Assembly (NCBI GenBank): GCA_964036315.1
Contig: OZ038485.1
Span: 74,981,015 to 75,045,014, forward strand
Direction of reading: 5' to 3'
Origin: Acanthosepion esculentum
Taxonomy: Eukaryota > Mollusca > Cephalopoda > Sepiida > Sepiidae
DNA: 64,000 bases
Below, in pieces: positions 37,139-49,105 of this stretch. The position numbers were made by a program, and so were the translations under genes. Every line of letters begins with the position of its first letter. Within the stretch, counting starts at the first letter, position 1. The notes beneath the pieces were generated by a model. That model saw nothing but the letters and a program-made list of their open reading frames with translations. It searched no databases and was not told the DNA's origin.

Positions 37139-38232
37139 GGGTCATTCCATGTCAAAACACCAACAAAAAGTTGTAATCTGCACCCACCGACTCTGAATTA
37201 CTTGAAATTTGGCACAAATGTTCCCCTTCATGAGTTAGGAAAGTGTGACAAATTATTTTGTGCTAGACTTTACCGTTCCAATTTTAAATTGTCCTATTTT
37301 GCCTCTAAATTAAGCCAGCGCAATGCCACCGAATTTCAATGTTTTTTAAAAATTAAAGAAAAATACTTCCATGCCTTCAATATTGCTGGAATTTGGTATG
37401 TAGGGCAAATAAGAAGTGTAGAATCCAAATATTTAACTAGTTTAAGCCTACACTTGATAGAAAATTTTATTTTATTCACCTAAATACATGACGTCAAAAA
37501 ATCAACAAATTTTCACCTATGTAGCTTGCAGTCAGTCTATCAAAAATACGTCCTCGTCAATTTTCATAATATTTTTTGCCTAACATCTACAATGTCTGCT
37601 CAAGTTCACCAAAAAATTTTGAGAGAGTTTTATGTCTACTTTAGAATATATAACCATGCCAGGTTTAGAGTTTTTTCCTATGTATGTGCAGGATTTAAAG
37701 ACAATCATCCTAATACTCTATGACCTCTAAAATGTTGATATTGTGCTAAGTAACTTCTTAAACTATTCAATAAGATTGTTTTTATTAATTTAAAAAAAAA
37801 AAAATTAAATATATTTTGTAGATATTACTTTTTGTACAGATAGATTGTCTTTAAAAAGTGGTTAACATTGCCTCATGTATGATAATCAACAGTGCATAGA
37901 AAATTTGTAAATGGCACTTAACAAATGAAGTTAAAAGAAATTCTTTCTGTTTCTTTTCATTTTATTTTGGTTAATTATTTTCATGAAACAAAAAAACATT
38001 TGATTTTTTTTTCATCCACAAAAATGTGAATCTTTAAAAAATAATATTTGTAGTTGGCACTTAACATATTTATATAGTTACTTTTTTTTAATTTTTATTT
38101 TTTTAAATAATTTTTCAAAATTATTTTCATGAAACGAATATTTGAATTTTGTTTCCTTCAGGAGAAAATCATAATAAAAATGAATATACAAAGAGTCTTT
38201 AAAAGATTACATTTTAAACTACACTATGCACT
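37139..38232 (+). repeat. left terminal inverted repeat of Sola-like element
   Basis: About 1.09 kb that is the imperfect reverse complement of 40762-41851. Matching landmarks run the whole length, for example ACTTGAAATTTGGCACAAAT near the tip and AAACTACACTATGCACT at the inner edge. Differences are substitutions and short indels, so the arms have diverged noticeably since insertion. Open frames within it are not coding. Confidence 0.85.
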
Positions 38233-40713
38233 AAATTTTGTTGTGCATATAATTTTTTGCAAAGATAATTTATCCATCTTGGACAACTTATGGACTCTAG
38301 CATTTGCTGTTGTAGGAACATCAACAGTGCACAGAATATTTATTAATAGTACAAAACATATATCCTTAAAATCTTCTTTCCGGTAAAATGAATGTGATGG
38401 AAGAGCTGGGTGCATGAACCTTATCAGCAAGTCCTTATTCTCTATATCATTTTCCAAGACCATGCCAATCCAAATTTTATTGTTGCACTTGCAACAAACA
38501 TATCCTGAAACAAAAGAATTTACTGGTTTTTCTTCAGACCCAATAGAAAAGTCATAAATTAGGTCATAGTTTTCATCTTCACTACATTGTTTCATAGCTA
38601 TTTGAATAAATTGATGAAAACTTCTTGTTCCTGGGACTGTGGATGCATTTTTGAATCTCATCGTGAGACTCCTCCTCACTTCCTCAACTTCTTCCTTTTC
38701 AACCAGAATGAATTCGATACCTTCAATTGCTGATTTACAATATTCAAACATAGATTCTGTGGAAAGGATCTGTTTGGTAGTTGGTCTTTGGAGACTTTCT
38801 TTTTACACTGTCCTTTTCACTGTCCCATAAAGTTGTTTACCATCATGGTTGCAAAGAAATTCCATTTTGTATTGAGCCCAAAATCTTTGATGGTTTCACA
38901 AATTGGCAAAGTTCTTATAATACTTGTATTGTGCTGCATAACCATCAGTAAAATACTCAATATTTTTTATGTTTGGCAAGGTAGCTTTGATTACCTCAAT
39001 TTTTTTTCTGTACCATATAAACAAATGCTACATCATGTGAGTTGTCACTTGACATAATGCAGAAACATTCACTTTGCATTGCATTTTCAAGCTTAAAGTA
39101 GAGTACCACTGGATGTAAAGTACATTGTGAAGTATTCCAATGATAACTCTGGATCTCATCTTGAACTATAAATTTGTAGTTCTCAGCAAAATCTCCCAGG
39201 AACAAAATTTCACTATCACTAATCTCCTTTTTTCTTTGCTTTAAGTACCTTGATTGTGATTTAGCCAAGTAAGAATGAGGTGCTAATTTATTCAGTTGCA
39301 AAACAGCTAAATCAATGTAAGCTTGACAGGATTCCTTTTGTGTTGTCAAAGTCGATCGGTCAGTTGTTGTCCATTGGGAGAACTCTTTTGATTCAGCATT
39401 ATCAATATATCCTTCCATGGTGTCATAAAGAAATTATTTAAGCTGCCCTGATGATTTAGGACAATTTGGGCACCTATGAATCATACACTCTCTGCTACTG
39501 GTATTACAGACAATATATTTCCAAAGATCTTTATATGATGCATTCAGTGGTTCTAGTAATTCATATTTTGGTGGATAGTGCATACACATACAACATGCGT
39601 ACCTGCACTACCAGCAAGGGGACACCATTTCGGCCGTAGACTACAAAATTTTGAAAATCACAAAGGTACTGTTGGGTTCTGTTCCTTGAATGCTCTGAAG
39701 AGCTTAAGTAGGTTGCCCTTGATGAGTTTTTTCTGTTGATGAATATTACATTTAATACTAACATAGTCTTTCCTGTCTGGCATCAGTCTTGTATATTCAT
39801 CATCTTGGTAAAATGCTTCCACTAACTGTGCAATATCAGCAGGCTTGCCCCTTTTTGGTTCTGGCACAGCTAAAATACCTCTTTCCAAACACAATTTGCA
39901 AGCCTTGTGTACAATGTGTTCTGAAACACAAACGCATCCATTACTTTTTTGTATGACCAGTCAATAGGGGCAAGTGTCAAGATCTGTATTTTGATTTTAG
40001 TTGATTCCACTGTCTTCACTTTTGCTACAAGAAGCTCTATCATTTTATCAAAGCACTTAGCTTTATCTAAAATCTCCTTTTTGGTTTTTAAAGCCTCATC
40101 ATTCAACAGCTCATAGTCAACGTTTAATGACTTGGCTACTTTGGTCTTTATACATTGCATGGCAGAAAAAATTTTTCTCTTACCTAAAGTAGCTTTTCCA
40201 GAGTAATGAAGCTTTTTTTGTTTTCAGTGGAGAAATTCCAATAGCAGAGGAACATTCATTGATATTTCTCTTCTGTGTTTCTGCAGAAGTACTTGTATCA
40301 AGCTCTTTCATTTCCTCATCCGATACATGTCTTGGTTCTTCATTGGGAAGTAGTTTGTGGATTTGTATTCGACGATTAGGGCAGAGTTTCTTGCCTGGGA
40401 TTAATACCAACTTAGCCTTTGCCTTGTCTGTCATCTCCAATGAAACTGGTTTCAAACCAGCTTTGATTTGCTTTTTATGAGTTTTAAATGGATTACAACA
40501 TCTCTTTTCAAGCCATTCATAGTTAGTCAACAAGGTCTGTTTGTGATGGTAACAGATAGCCTTTATTTTATCCTCATCAAGCCCTGTTCTACACGCAATA
40601 AGCTTTACATCCATTGCATCCAACTGATCAACTGAAATCAATCCAACCTGTTTATCATTGAATAAACCATGACATGTTTCAACTGTTAGCTCAGTATAAA
40701 TAGAACAATTCAT
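38224..40713 (-). pseudogene. broken Sola-like transposase
   Basis: Minus-strand pieces in different frames, read in order. 40713-40180 is an N-terminal 177-residue piece starting MNCSIYTELTVETC with Cys/His and basic segments. 40160-39658 has MQCIKTKVAKSL and PKRGKPADIAQLVEAFY. 39600-39420 is a Cys-rich HRCPNCPKSS. 39418-38996 has ILFLGDFAENYKFIVQDEIQ and SYHWNTSQCTLHPVVLY. About 38935-38900 has EYFTDGYAAQYKYYKNFANL. 38751-38224 has a C-terminal WIGMVLEN ... FMHP ... EDICFV-type segment. The two conserved Asp motifs (GDFAENY, TDGxAAQYK) are the likely catalytic sites. At least four frameshifts plus stops, and a deletion after the second motif, make it non-functional. Confidence 0.7.
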
Positions 40714-40761
40714 CTTTAACTGAAAAAAAGAAACTACTGTACTTCAAATTCAGGACCAGAC

Positions 40762-41851
40762 AGTGCATAGTGTAGTTTAAAATGTAATCTTTTAAAAACT
40801 TTTATATTCATTTTTATTATGACTTTCTTCTGATTAAAACAGAATCAAATATTTTGTTTCATGAAAATAATTTTGAAAAATTATCTAAAAAATAAAAATA
40901 AAAATTTAAGAAAGTAATGAAAGCATTTCCTTCAACTATATAAATATGTTAAGTGCCAACTACAAATATTATTTTTTAAAGATTCACATTTATCTTATGA
41001 CTTTTTTGTGGATGAAAAAACTCAAATATTTTTTGTTTCATGAAAATAATTAACCAAAATAAAATGAAAAGAAACACAGAAAGAATTTCTTTTAACTTCA
41101 TTTGTTAAGTGCCATTTACAAATTTTCTATGCACTGTTGATTATCATACATGAAGCAATGTTTACCGCTTTTTAAAGACAATCTATCTGTACAAAAAGTA
41201 ATATCTGCAAAATATATTTAAATAATTTTTTTTTTAAATTAATAAAAACAATCTTATTGAATAGTTTAAAAAGTTACTTAGCACAATATTAACATTTTAG
41301 AGGTCATGGAGCATTAGGTCTTTAATTATAATCTTTCTCGGAAATCCTGCACATTCATAGGAAAAAGCTCTAAACTTTGCAGGGTCATATCTTGTTAAGT
41401 AGACATAAAACCCTCACAAATTCTTTTGGTGAACTTGAGCAGGCATTGTAGATAGCCTGAATGTAAGCTACATAGGTGAAAAGTTGTTGATTTTGATGTC
41501 ATGTATTTGGGGGAGTAAAATAAAATTTTCTATCAAGTGTAGGCTTAAACTAGTTAAATATTTGGATTCTACACTTCTTATTTAGCCTACATACCAAATT
41601 TCAGAAATATTGAAGGCATGGAAGCATTTTTCTTTAATTTTTAAAAAACACTGAAATTCGGCAATGTTGTGCAGCCTTAATTTAGAAACAAAATAGGAAA
41701 ATTATACACCCCCTAAAATTGGAACGGTAAAGTCTAGCACAAAATAATTTGTCACACTTTCCTAACTCATGAAGGGGAACATTTGTGCCAAATTTCAAGT
41801 AATTCGGAGTTGGTGGGTGTAATGTCCTGGTGAATTGACATGGAATGACCC
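40762..41851 (-). repeat. right terminal inverted repeat of Sola-like element
   Basis: This is the partner arm of 37139-38232, ending in GGAATGACCC immediately before the TGAA duplication. The transposase frame starts only about 50 bases inside this arm, so the arm probably supplied its promoter. Confidence 0.85.
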
Positions 41852-42045
41852 TGAAATAAAAACTGCTAAGTTTCTTTAATCATGTAGATTATGTAGATAA
41901 CACCTAGTGCCTGTTTGAAATTTTCATCTGTGATACCTATTTGTAGGCCATAATCACATAAAGAGAAACTGAAGTCAAAGGTGCCAAAAATAGAGCCGTC
42001 GGAGTTGAAGGTTTTGTGTTCTGGCTACACAGCCCTTGTATATAG

Positions 42046-43157
42046 AATAATTTTCTATAATGTATATTTACAATAACATTAAAAAATGCTATATCCAAAA
42101 TTAATGGCACAAGAGAAGTATAAACAGGAAAATCATAATTTTTTCAATGTATAAATAAGATTATTCAGGCTTAAAAATCAGGCAGTGAAAAGATTTAAAT
42201 TCTAAACAATTAACTATACCTAAATCAACTGCATGAAAGAGTCAAGAAAGAAAATACTGTTGTAAATATAACAATGTGCTAAGAAGAAAAAACTGGTAGT
42301 CAGAGCAGAAAATAACCTAAGAACTGTTGAAATTAAGCCAAATATTACATACAAGTAAGGATCTCAGGAATAATTTGGAAGCTGCTGGAGTGAAAGTAAC
42401 AATGTAACATTGTGCCTGTAGAGTAATTTAAGGTTAAAGTTGGGAAAAAGAGAACATCACATAAGTAATAAATAACTACACAGGTTGTTGGAAACATATC
42501 ATATTTCTGAAATACCATATATGTTAACAGGGTCAGTTGATGGTTACAGGTCTTGCAAGAAAGAAAGGGTAAAAAGAAAAGTATGTGGTGAAGTCTTTAC
42601 TTTGACTAATCAGGATGAGCAAGGTGGTAAGATTTCCAGTAAGAAGAGGAGATCCTTCCTCCAACTTTTTTTAGTGAGGTTTTTTGTCTTGGTCATGAGC
42701 AGATGGCCCAAAAGAAAAAAATAAGCAAACAAACAAAACAAGAACAACAAAAAAAGGCTGCAGTAGGGAAGTTCTCTTACTCATCTGACCCCCTGCATCA
42801 CTGACAAGAAACATGTACCTGCTGGAGACAATAAAATTTAGCCAATAGAGATCCCATGAATTGTGCCATGTATTATTTACAAGCAAACCTTCTGCTTGGT
42901 GAAAAAGAGGGTTTTTGATTTTCAGTGAGAAGTCAAGACAGACCAATTTGGGGGTATTGGCCTGAAGACAGTTGGGACAGTCCACTCTGAATTGACCACT
43001 GTAGTCCACCTAAACACCAGCACAAGCCATAGAGTATGTTGTGACAATGCTATACCAAGAAATACCATTACTAGTGTTCTAGACACAGCAGGTCTATGAA
43101 CATGCAAATCTTATTTAAATCATTTGCAAATAAACATATTAGTAAGCCTTTCTTACT
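42046..43157. other. intronic stretch without assigned feature
   Basis: About 1.1 kb of USF3 intron. Opposite-strand open frames at 42671-43107 overlap each other and match nothing I know. Part may be decayed 5' sequence of the Tc1-like relic that follows. Confidence 0.4.
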
Positions 43158-43499
43158 GAGAGAATATATTATGGCCAGATGAGACAAAAGTAAAACTTTT
43201 GGAGCATAAGAAATTTCATTGGAGACATCAAAATAAGGTTTTCAAACCAAACATTATCACTAAAACTTAGAAATAGAAATCATACTTTGAAGGTGTCTCT
43301 CTGATGAGGGAACAGGGTGCTTGGTATCATGAAAAAGAGAGGATTGTAATATATTGGAGGACAACTTGAAAGGTGCCTGTTAGAAATCTGAAACTGAAAT
43401 GTGAATGGACAATCAGTCATACTTACAAATTAGTCCCGAAATATATTCTGGTAAGAATATGAAGTTTTACTGTGGCATTTACAGAGTCCTGACCTGAAT

Positions 43500-43505
<6 letters not shown>
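43158..43505 (+). pseudogene. Tc1-like transposase relic
   Basis: The plus-strand frame contains ENILWPDETKVKLLEHKKFH and WRHQNKVFKPNIITKT (the first catalytic Asp block, NxLWSDETK), then a decayed middle and FTESDLNLT where SQSPDLNPI is expected. Stops and shifts show an inactive copy. It is antisense to USF3 within its large intron and ends at an AT microsatellite. Confidence 0.6.

Positions 43506-43554
<49 letters not shown>
43503..43554. repeat. (AT)n microsatellite
   Basis: A run of about 25 TA/AT dinucleotides directly abutting the Tc1-like relic. Confidence 0.9.
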
Positions 43555-43557
<3 letters not shown>

Positions 43558-43759
43558 ATGGAACAAAATAGGTGGTTGTTTTTTCTGTTGTATTAGTACC
43601 ATCAGTTTTTTTGCATCATCCCTTTCTGTGTAAATGTAGATCTGTATATCATTTTAAAGCACTGCATTTCCTTTTGTTTATATTGTTTAAACTTTCTTTT
43701 TGCTTTTTTTTTTTTATAAATTGGATATGATTGAAGCAAAGATAAATGTGATTTTTGTA

Positions 43760-44510
43760 TTACTACATTTCAATGCATTGCTGAACCCATTTGAAATATC
43801 AGCTATACTTAGAGACTCAGTTTTTCAATGGTTACAAAAATTTGCTTTTGGTCATCTGAATCACAAAAGTAAGCATGGTCATAGTTGTCCGTCATCACTC
43901 AACAATGTAGAATTAAGAGCAGCCATATAGGCTCATTTAGAAATAAACACTTTGGTGTGGGAAACAAAGCTGAGGAATTGGAAAATATCTGGTACAAATG
44001 AGTGAAGAAAATACAAAAGTGTATTGCTCCCAGATTTGACTAATGACCAGAAACTAGAATGGCTTGATATTTACTGAAATTTGCTTATTCATTTGAAGGA
44101 GGAAAAAAATGAAGAGACCCATTTTTGATCATGTGCTTATTATTGAGAAAAATCCATTTCTTTAGGGAGACAAACTTGCATCTGACTTAACATAATCCAC
44201 TAGAGTTTTCTGCAACCTATTTAGGCCATGATAGCAGAGTCCTATTGTCATGATTTGGAACTGATGCACCAAAATTTGAAAATGTTTTGACCAACAATGG
44301 TGAATAGAAAGATCTATTCTGATGCAGTCTAACAAGATCCCATATTTCACAAACCACCTGGTAAAAGCTGATACCATTAGATACTGGTTCTTCTACACCA
44401 ACTTTGTCTACACTAATTCCTACTTTTTCCAGTTCACAGATGCATACACTTACACTAATGTAGATCAGGTTGAAAATGACTTCTGGCAGTTTGTTGATAT
44501 CTGATAACCT
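43760..44510 (+). pseudogene. mariner-like transposase relic
   Basis: Plus-strand reading, with stops: NVELRAAI, LPDLTNDQKLEWLDIY (compare VPHELNENQ...LEIC), ESYCHDLELMHQNLKMF and PTMVNRK (compare DEMHQKL...PALVNRKG), DPIFHKPPGK (compare ARPHVSQMT), and TNSYFFQFTDAYTY with VDQVENDFWQFVD (compare TDYHFFKHLDNFL and a trailing helix). The succession of blocks identifies a mariner transposase, heavily decayed. The first catalytic Asp region is lost. Confidence 0.5.
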
Positions 44511-44514
44511 CAGT

Positions 44515-45895
44515 TTTTGTCATGATACAAATTCACTGTCAGACCACTGGCAATGTAGTGTTGATTTTAATAATGTCTGAGTTATGAGGTTTTAAAATTT
44601 ATAGATTAAAATGGCTACTTATTTTGTTCTGATGTTGCCAAAGAATTAGAGTTACATAATTATGAGTTGTTCTTCCCCTTGTCTAAATAACAGTGGTTTC
44701 ACAATGTGGTATGGGACTTGTGTTGTTGGATTTGTGTTTGTATATCAGGCATGTTCCAGGGCCTTCCATAACAGTGTTGTAATGTATTTAGCGAGATTGG
44801 CAACACGTCCAATACATGCTTAACAGAGTATCTAGAATCAGTTTCATGTCATTCCTGCTCAAATTAGGGCTGATGGAACAAATCATCACTACTGGGAAAA
44901 TTGGAAGAGTGCAAACAAGATCTGTGTAATGTCTCTCAAGACAGATTCCAGTTTCACAAGTAGTCCTTTGAACACCAACAGAACACATTTACACTGTTAA
45001 ATTGCCATCACCTGCACAACACTGCTGACAGGCTAGATCTATAACCTCATGTGGTCTCCTCTACGCACAAACTCCACTGTGTCTGAAAGTGCTGGAAACA
45101 TGTTTAGTTCAACCAGGTAAGATGATGCCAACCTTCTATAGTTCAATGGTGATTTTTCCTGGCCCAAATAAAGCATAGGAACTTGTGGTATCAATAATGG
45201 TAACCTTGTTGGTCAATAACAATGAAACCCTATGAAATGCAGTGTATGCCATACCATATGTTGCTCGATGAGCAGCACCAAAATCAAATTGAGATAAGAT
45301 TTAATGCAATATTCCTCTTTGCTGAGTGGTTACAATACTTGTCAGAATTTCCATTCTTGGATCATCTATACAATCAGTGTTTGTTTAAAATTCAAACAAA
45401 CATTCTTGACATACTTTACTATTTTTACTTGGGAAAAACCTAAAATCTTTGCTTGGAGATAAAATACTCCATTTTGACTCCAACTACCATTCAAATCCTG
45501 TATCTTATGGATGTCATAGCTACTCTATTTCTTTACCTGTTAATCATGTATATTTCATTCAATAGAGTTCACTTCTACAAGTGAAGGAGATGAAATTATC
45601 CAGTGTACAGCTATATCTAATTTTTTCACACTTCAGTAATATAGCTGTAAAAATTTTATCCATGCAAAATAATGAAATTATTCATATTATTTACATTTTT
45701 AAAGTGCTCATTTAGCACTGATCTAATTTCACAAACCTAATTTGAATATATTTTTTTCACCCAAGTAACATCAAGGATTTTTCTTTTATACAAGTAAAAA
45801 AATTTCTCAAACACTCAAAATTTAAATGAGCTAATGACACTTGAAAGTTGGAGTGGAACTGACAAAAAAGAAAAGAAAAAAAGATGACATGCATC
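44515..45895. other. intronic stretch, unassigned
   Basis: 44.7-45.25 kb is less AT-rich than average and has a 66-codon minus-strand frame (44988-44788, MCSVGVQRTTCETGICLERH), but stops interrupt any longer reading. It looks like an old repeat that I cannot name. The remainder is plain AT-rich sequence. Confidence 0.4.
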
Positions 45896-46094
45896 ATTTC
45901 ACCATCGATCAACATGAAACATGCTCAAGCTTGACTACAGTTTGGCTGTAAGCAAAAATCAGCAGCTGAGCAGCAATCAGTTCTTGGTATTTTAAGGAAG
46001 CATACAAAACATCTGCGACAAAGACACCCAAAAAAAGAAGTACTTTTGAAACTTTACGTACAGGAAAGGTTTGATAAAAATGAGAGGCATAAAA

Positions 46095-46720
46095 AGGGAA
46101 AAGTGTTAAGCTGCTGCTGAGAAACAGAGAATCATTAACTCAGTCATCAAGCATGGTGATCCTGCAAAATCTATTAAAGATGTACAACAAGCAGCGGGTT
46201 GGAAGCACTTAAAGATCAATTTAGAAATCTGAAGGTTCTCTTAGGTATCAAGATCAACAGCAGTGGAAGTAAATCTCTGCTTGAAGCTGCTCTTTGCAAC
46301 TACTTGACAACAGGAAAACCAGTTGATTTATCTCCACCTAAGACAAAGGAAAGAAGAAAATGCACTTAGTGCCTCAGAGTATTTAAACTTTAGTAGTTGT
46401 GGTGAAGAAGAACCAACTCAAATTACCTTCAGTTACGAGCGCCATGGCCAATGGGTTGCAGTATATTATGACTCCAACTTTTACATTGATAGTGTATCTC
46501 CATTCAGTACTGTGATAAGTTTTTAGCTCCAATAAAGAGCAGAAATGATTATTTCTGATGACCTTTGTCAGATGATATTGCACAAGAAGAATCAACATTT
46601 GTCTTCAGATGGGACTTTAATGTAATGCCAGTTTAAAGTGATGGCTGAATATGGAGTGTTCCAGAAATATTAAGTATACCAGAGGATCATAAGCAAATTC
46701 AGTTAGCAAATTGCCATTAA
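46095..46720 (+). pseudogene. transposon-derived coding relic, family uncertain
   Basis: Plus-strand pieces in shifting frames: NSVIKHGDPAKSIKDVQQA (about 46135), GEEEPTQITFSYERHGQWVA and VYYDSNFYID (46400-46497), and in another frame STFVFRWDFNVMP (about 46590). A 'W(V/I)AVYYDSNFYIG ... FRWP' layout recalls the C-terminal segment found in some unclassified transposon proteins. It also loosely resembles the WIG...FMHP segment of the nearby Sola-like transposase. It is clearly non-functional. Confidence 0.3.
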
Positions 46721-47224
46721 GAGAGGAAGTTCAGCAGAACCATTCATAAAGTCTTTTCTATTAGTTTAAAACTGAAGAAGTTTAAAGAACTATTTGTTCT
46801 TTAAACTTCCTTTTGTAAAACAAATTTCTAAGTTTTGTAGTCATTACTTTCCCCTCTTTTTTGACAAGTTGAAAATTACATAAAAATTTAACAAAATTTT
46901 CCAAAATAAGATACATATATTACAAAAATATTGATATTACAGTGAAAATAGTTTTGTTGAATTCATCATACTAAAATTAGTAAAGTTTCAAAATTTCAGG
47001 CATGTACTTCCAATGGATACTTTTATTATGGCAAGTTCAGTATGGTATACTTTAGATCTGTTTTGCTCTACTGTCAAATTGTGCTTCTGGCTGTTTTTAT
47101 GTGGTGTAAATATAGATTTTATTATTGAGAAAAAAGTAGTTTCGTTTCTGTTGTGCTATAAAGTATAGGAAGAAGTTGCAAGTCATTACCTATTGAAATG
47201 AAACATATGATCATTCAAATATGA

Positions 47225-47345
47225 GCACTTCGATGTGGTTAACAAACTTGTCTCACTAGATCAATTACAACTGAATAGCGAGTTCAATCCTCACTGGGTG
47301 CTTCATACTTTTGGCTTGTGCTACATCTAATATACGCTTAGTAAA
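47225..47345 (+). mobile_element. tRNA-derived SINE head relic
   Basis: B-box-like GCGAGTTCAATCCTCACTGG is preceded by an A-box-like GATGTGGTTAACAAAC and followed by ATATACGCTTAGTAAATCA. This matches the unit at 18838-18950 in both the B box and the tail. It is a relic without a poly(A) tail. Confidence 0.45.
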
Positions 47346-48840
47346 TCACTATATGATCATTCAAATTTACCCTTCTGTCATATTTTTACTATTTTATTTT
47401 TGAGAACAAAACTTTTGCAATGTTTAGGCTAGTCTGATTTAAGAATTATTGATTCCATTAGTATTATCTTTCTTTTAAGACTTCCTATATGATATTACAT
47501 GTATAATGATTTTTAACTTTTTTTTCAACTTAAAATCAGCTTTTTGTCTGATAGTACATATGATAAAGGTTTTATGAACTTTGATTGATCATAACAAGTT
47601 TGCTAACTGAGCTACCAAGATAAATTTGGTAACATTTTAAAGATCTCTATGTCTGTATTAACAGTTTTTAGATATATTGAAAATAAAATTTTACTTTGGG
47701 ATATCTACTTAAAAGTTACTCGTCAAATCTACATTTTTAGAGCAAAGCTTTTGAGGTGATAGACATATAATGAGGAATGTTTCTTTCTTCAAATGCCCAT
47801 GTAAATTCTTCAACAGGAAGGTAAGGAAGGTTTAAACCCTGGCAGCACCAAAGACTGAATTTAAATAGAACTTGATAATTATAGTCTACAGCTAAAAGAA
47901 AAAGGAAGACAAATTTGAATAAATCACTATTTATCCAGTATAAATAATATACTACTTCTCAGTCTGGAAAATACTACTGACCTGAGAGTTGTACAGAAGA
48001 CACTCATTGACACTATTTCTGGAGGGTAAACAACAAAAGGTCATTGGTGCCCTCTTGAAAATACTATATAGAGAATCTATATAGGTATCAAAGCAACCTA
48101 GGCTTTTATAACTTATCAGCATTGCCACATGCTGATTTTATCCATGTCACAATGCCTTTGTGCAAAAAGAACCTAAGTATTGAGTGTTTAAATAAACATA
48201 CTTTTGAGAAAGTTCAACATATCTATATAATATATATACTTTATAGTGAGGTTGACCCTTTACAAGGCCCAGGGGCCACACAAGGTAGAGGGTTACATTT
48301 GGAGGCCATTTGTGTGCATAAGAGTGGAAGATAACAGTTAATCTAGCCTTGAACAGCTTAAGATTGTAGTGATCAAGGAAACATCCTGTTGTGGCAGTGG
48401 TTCATGGGAAGAAGCAGCTTGAGTGGAACTTACTTCTCACCAATGGGATATGGGGGGAATGTGTATGGTTTGCTACTATGTAAGCGGCATGGCACGTTCT
48501 TGCTGTGAAAGTTTGCCTTAGCAGGACCAGAGAATGAGCAGTTTCCATGGAAGTAGCAGTAGAGCAGTAAGAGGCTTGCCACATCCCACTTGTGGAAGAA
48601 AGGTTGAAGGGTGGAGAATAGTTTGTCATCCACAAGGGCTTGGAATGCTTTTGAACTATCTGTTCATTTGTATTTTTATTGGCTTCATGTGTGCATTGGT
48701 TGGTGGCAGAGAGAAAGACACACCTGCAAGAGTCGCATGTATAGATAACCTGGAGAGAGTCGTCCAGAGACACAGGCATAGCAGAACCATTCATCATGGC
48801 ATCAAGAGGCCCCACTAGAGACTACTGCACAGTTCAGAAA
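47346..48840. other. intronic stretch, unassigned
   Basis: No supported gene. 48.4-48.8 kb is GC-richer and has long overlapping frames on both strands (minus 48815-48402; plus 48534-48818). Neither shows a recognisable domain. Being contiguous with the Penelope-like element, it may be that element's 5' region. Confidence 0.35.
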
Positions 48841-49105
48841 CCATTCACAAAATGGCAGTACAGTAGCCCCAATATTATACACCTATTGATAGGATAGCCT
48901 CCTTCCAAGTTACTTGAAGGTTCAGATCCCTGACTATTAGGTGGATGACACCAAAATCCAGAAAACATCTTCCAGCACCCTTAATGAAGAAACAATCAAA
49001 CCAGGAAAGAAAATACATGCGTGATTTTCTGAGTGGACATGTATCTGGCAACTAACAATCGGCCTGAGTGGAATACTGTCTTTGTGAATCTTAGGGAGAC
49101 CGTAT

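Larger units (their letters stand above)
37139..41851 (-). mobile_element. Sola-like DNA transposon with long inverted repeats
   Basis: A 4713-bp element with termini GGGTCATTCCATGTCAA / TTGACATGGAATGACCC, flanked by a TGAA duplication (37135-37138 and 41852-41855). The arms are inverted copies of each other for about 1.09 kb. A broken transposase on the minus strand fills the centre. The 4-bp duplication and a protein with widely spaced Asp motifs rather than a typical DDE domain fit the Sola superfamily as I know it. That assignment is inference. The element inserted into the hAT-like transposon, so it is the younger of the two. Confidence 0.75.
33680..42037. mobile_element. hAT-like transposon, hosting a nested insertion
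   Basis: The left end CAGGGCTGTGGAGTC (from 33680) and right end CTACACAGCCCTT (to 42037) form short imperfect terminal inverted repeats. They are flanked by an exact 8-bp duplication GTATATAG (33672-33679 and 42038-42045). An 8-bp duplication and CAGGG... termini are hallmarks of the hAT superfamily. Subterminal GGAGTTGAA motifs occur in inverted orientation at both ends. Excluding the nested Sola-like insertion, the element is about 3.65 kb. No hAT transposase is recognisable; instead it carries the unidentified spliced ORF at 34852-36190. It lies wholly in the USF3 first coding intron. Confidence 0.75.

Noticed and set aside
37070..37723. Plus-strand frames of 137 and 65 codons at the left end of the Sola-like element
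   Set aside because: They lie in or across the terminal inverted repeat and its junction with flanking DNA; the same sequence in the right arm is broken in that frame.
48402..48818. Overlapping long frames on both strands
   Set aside because: No recognisable domain in either, and dual-strand openness suggests composition; it may be the Penelope-like 5' region.
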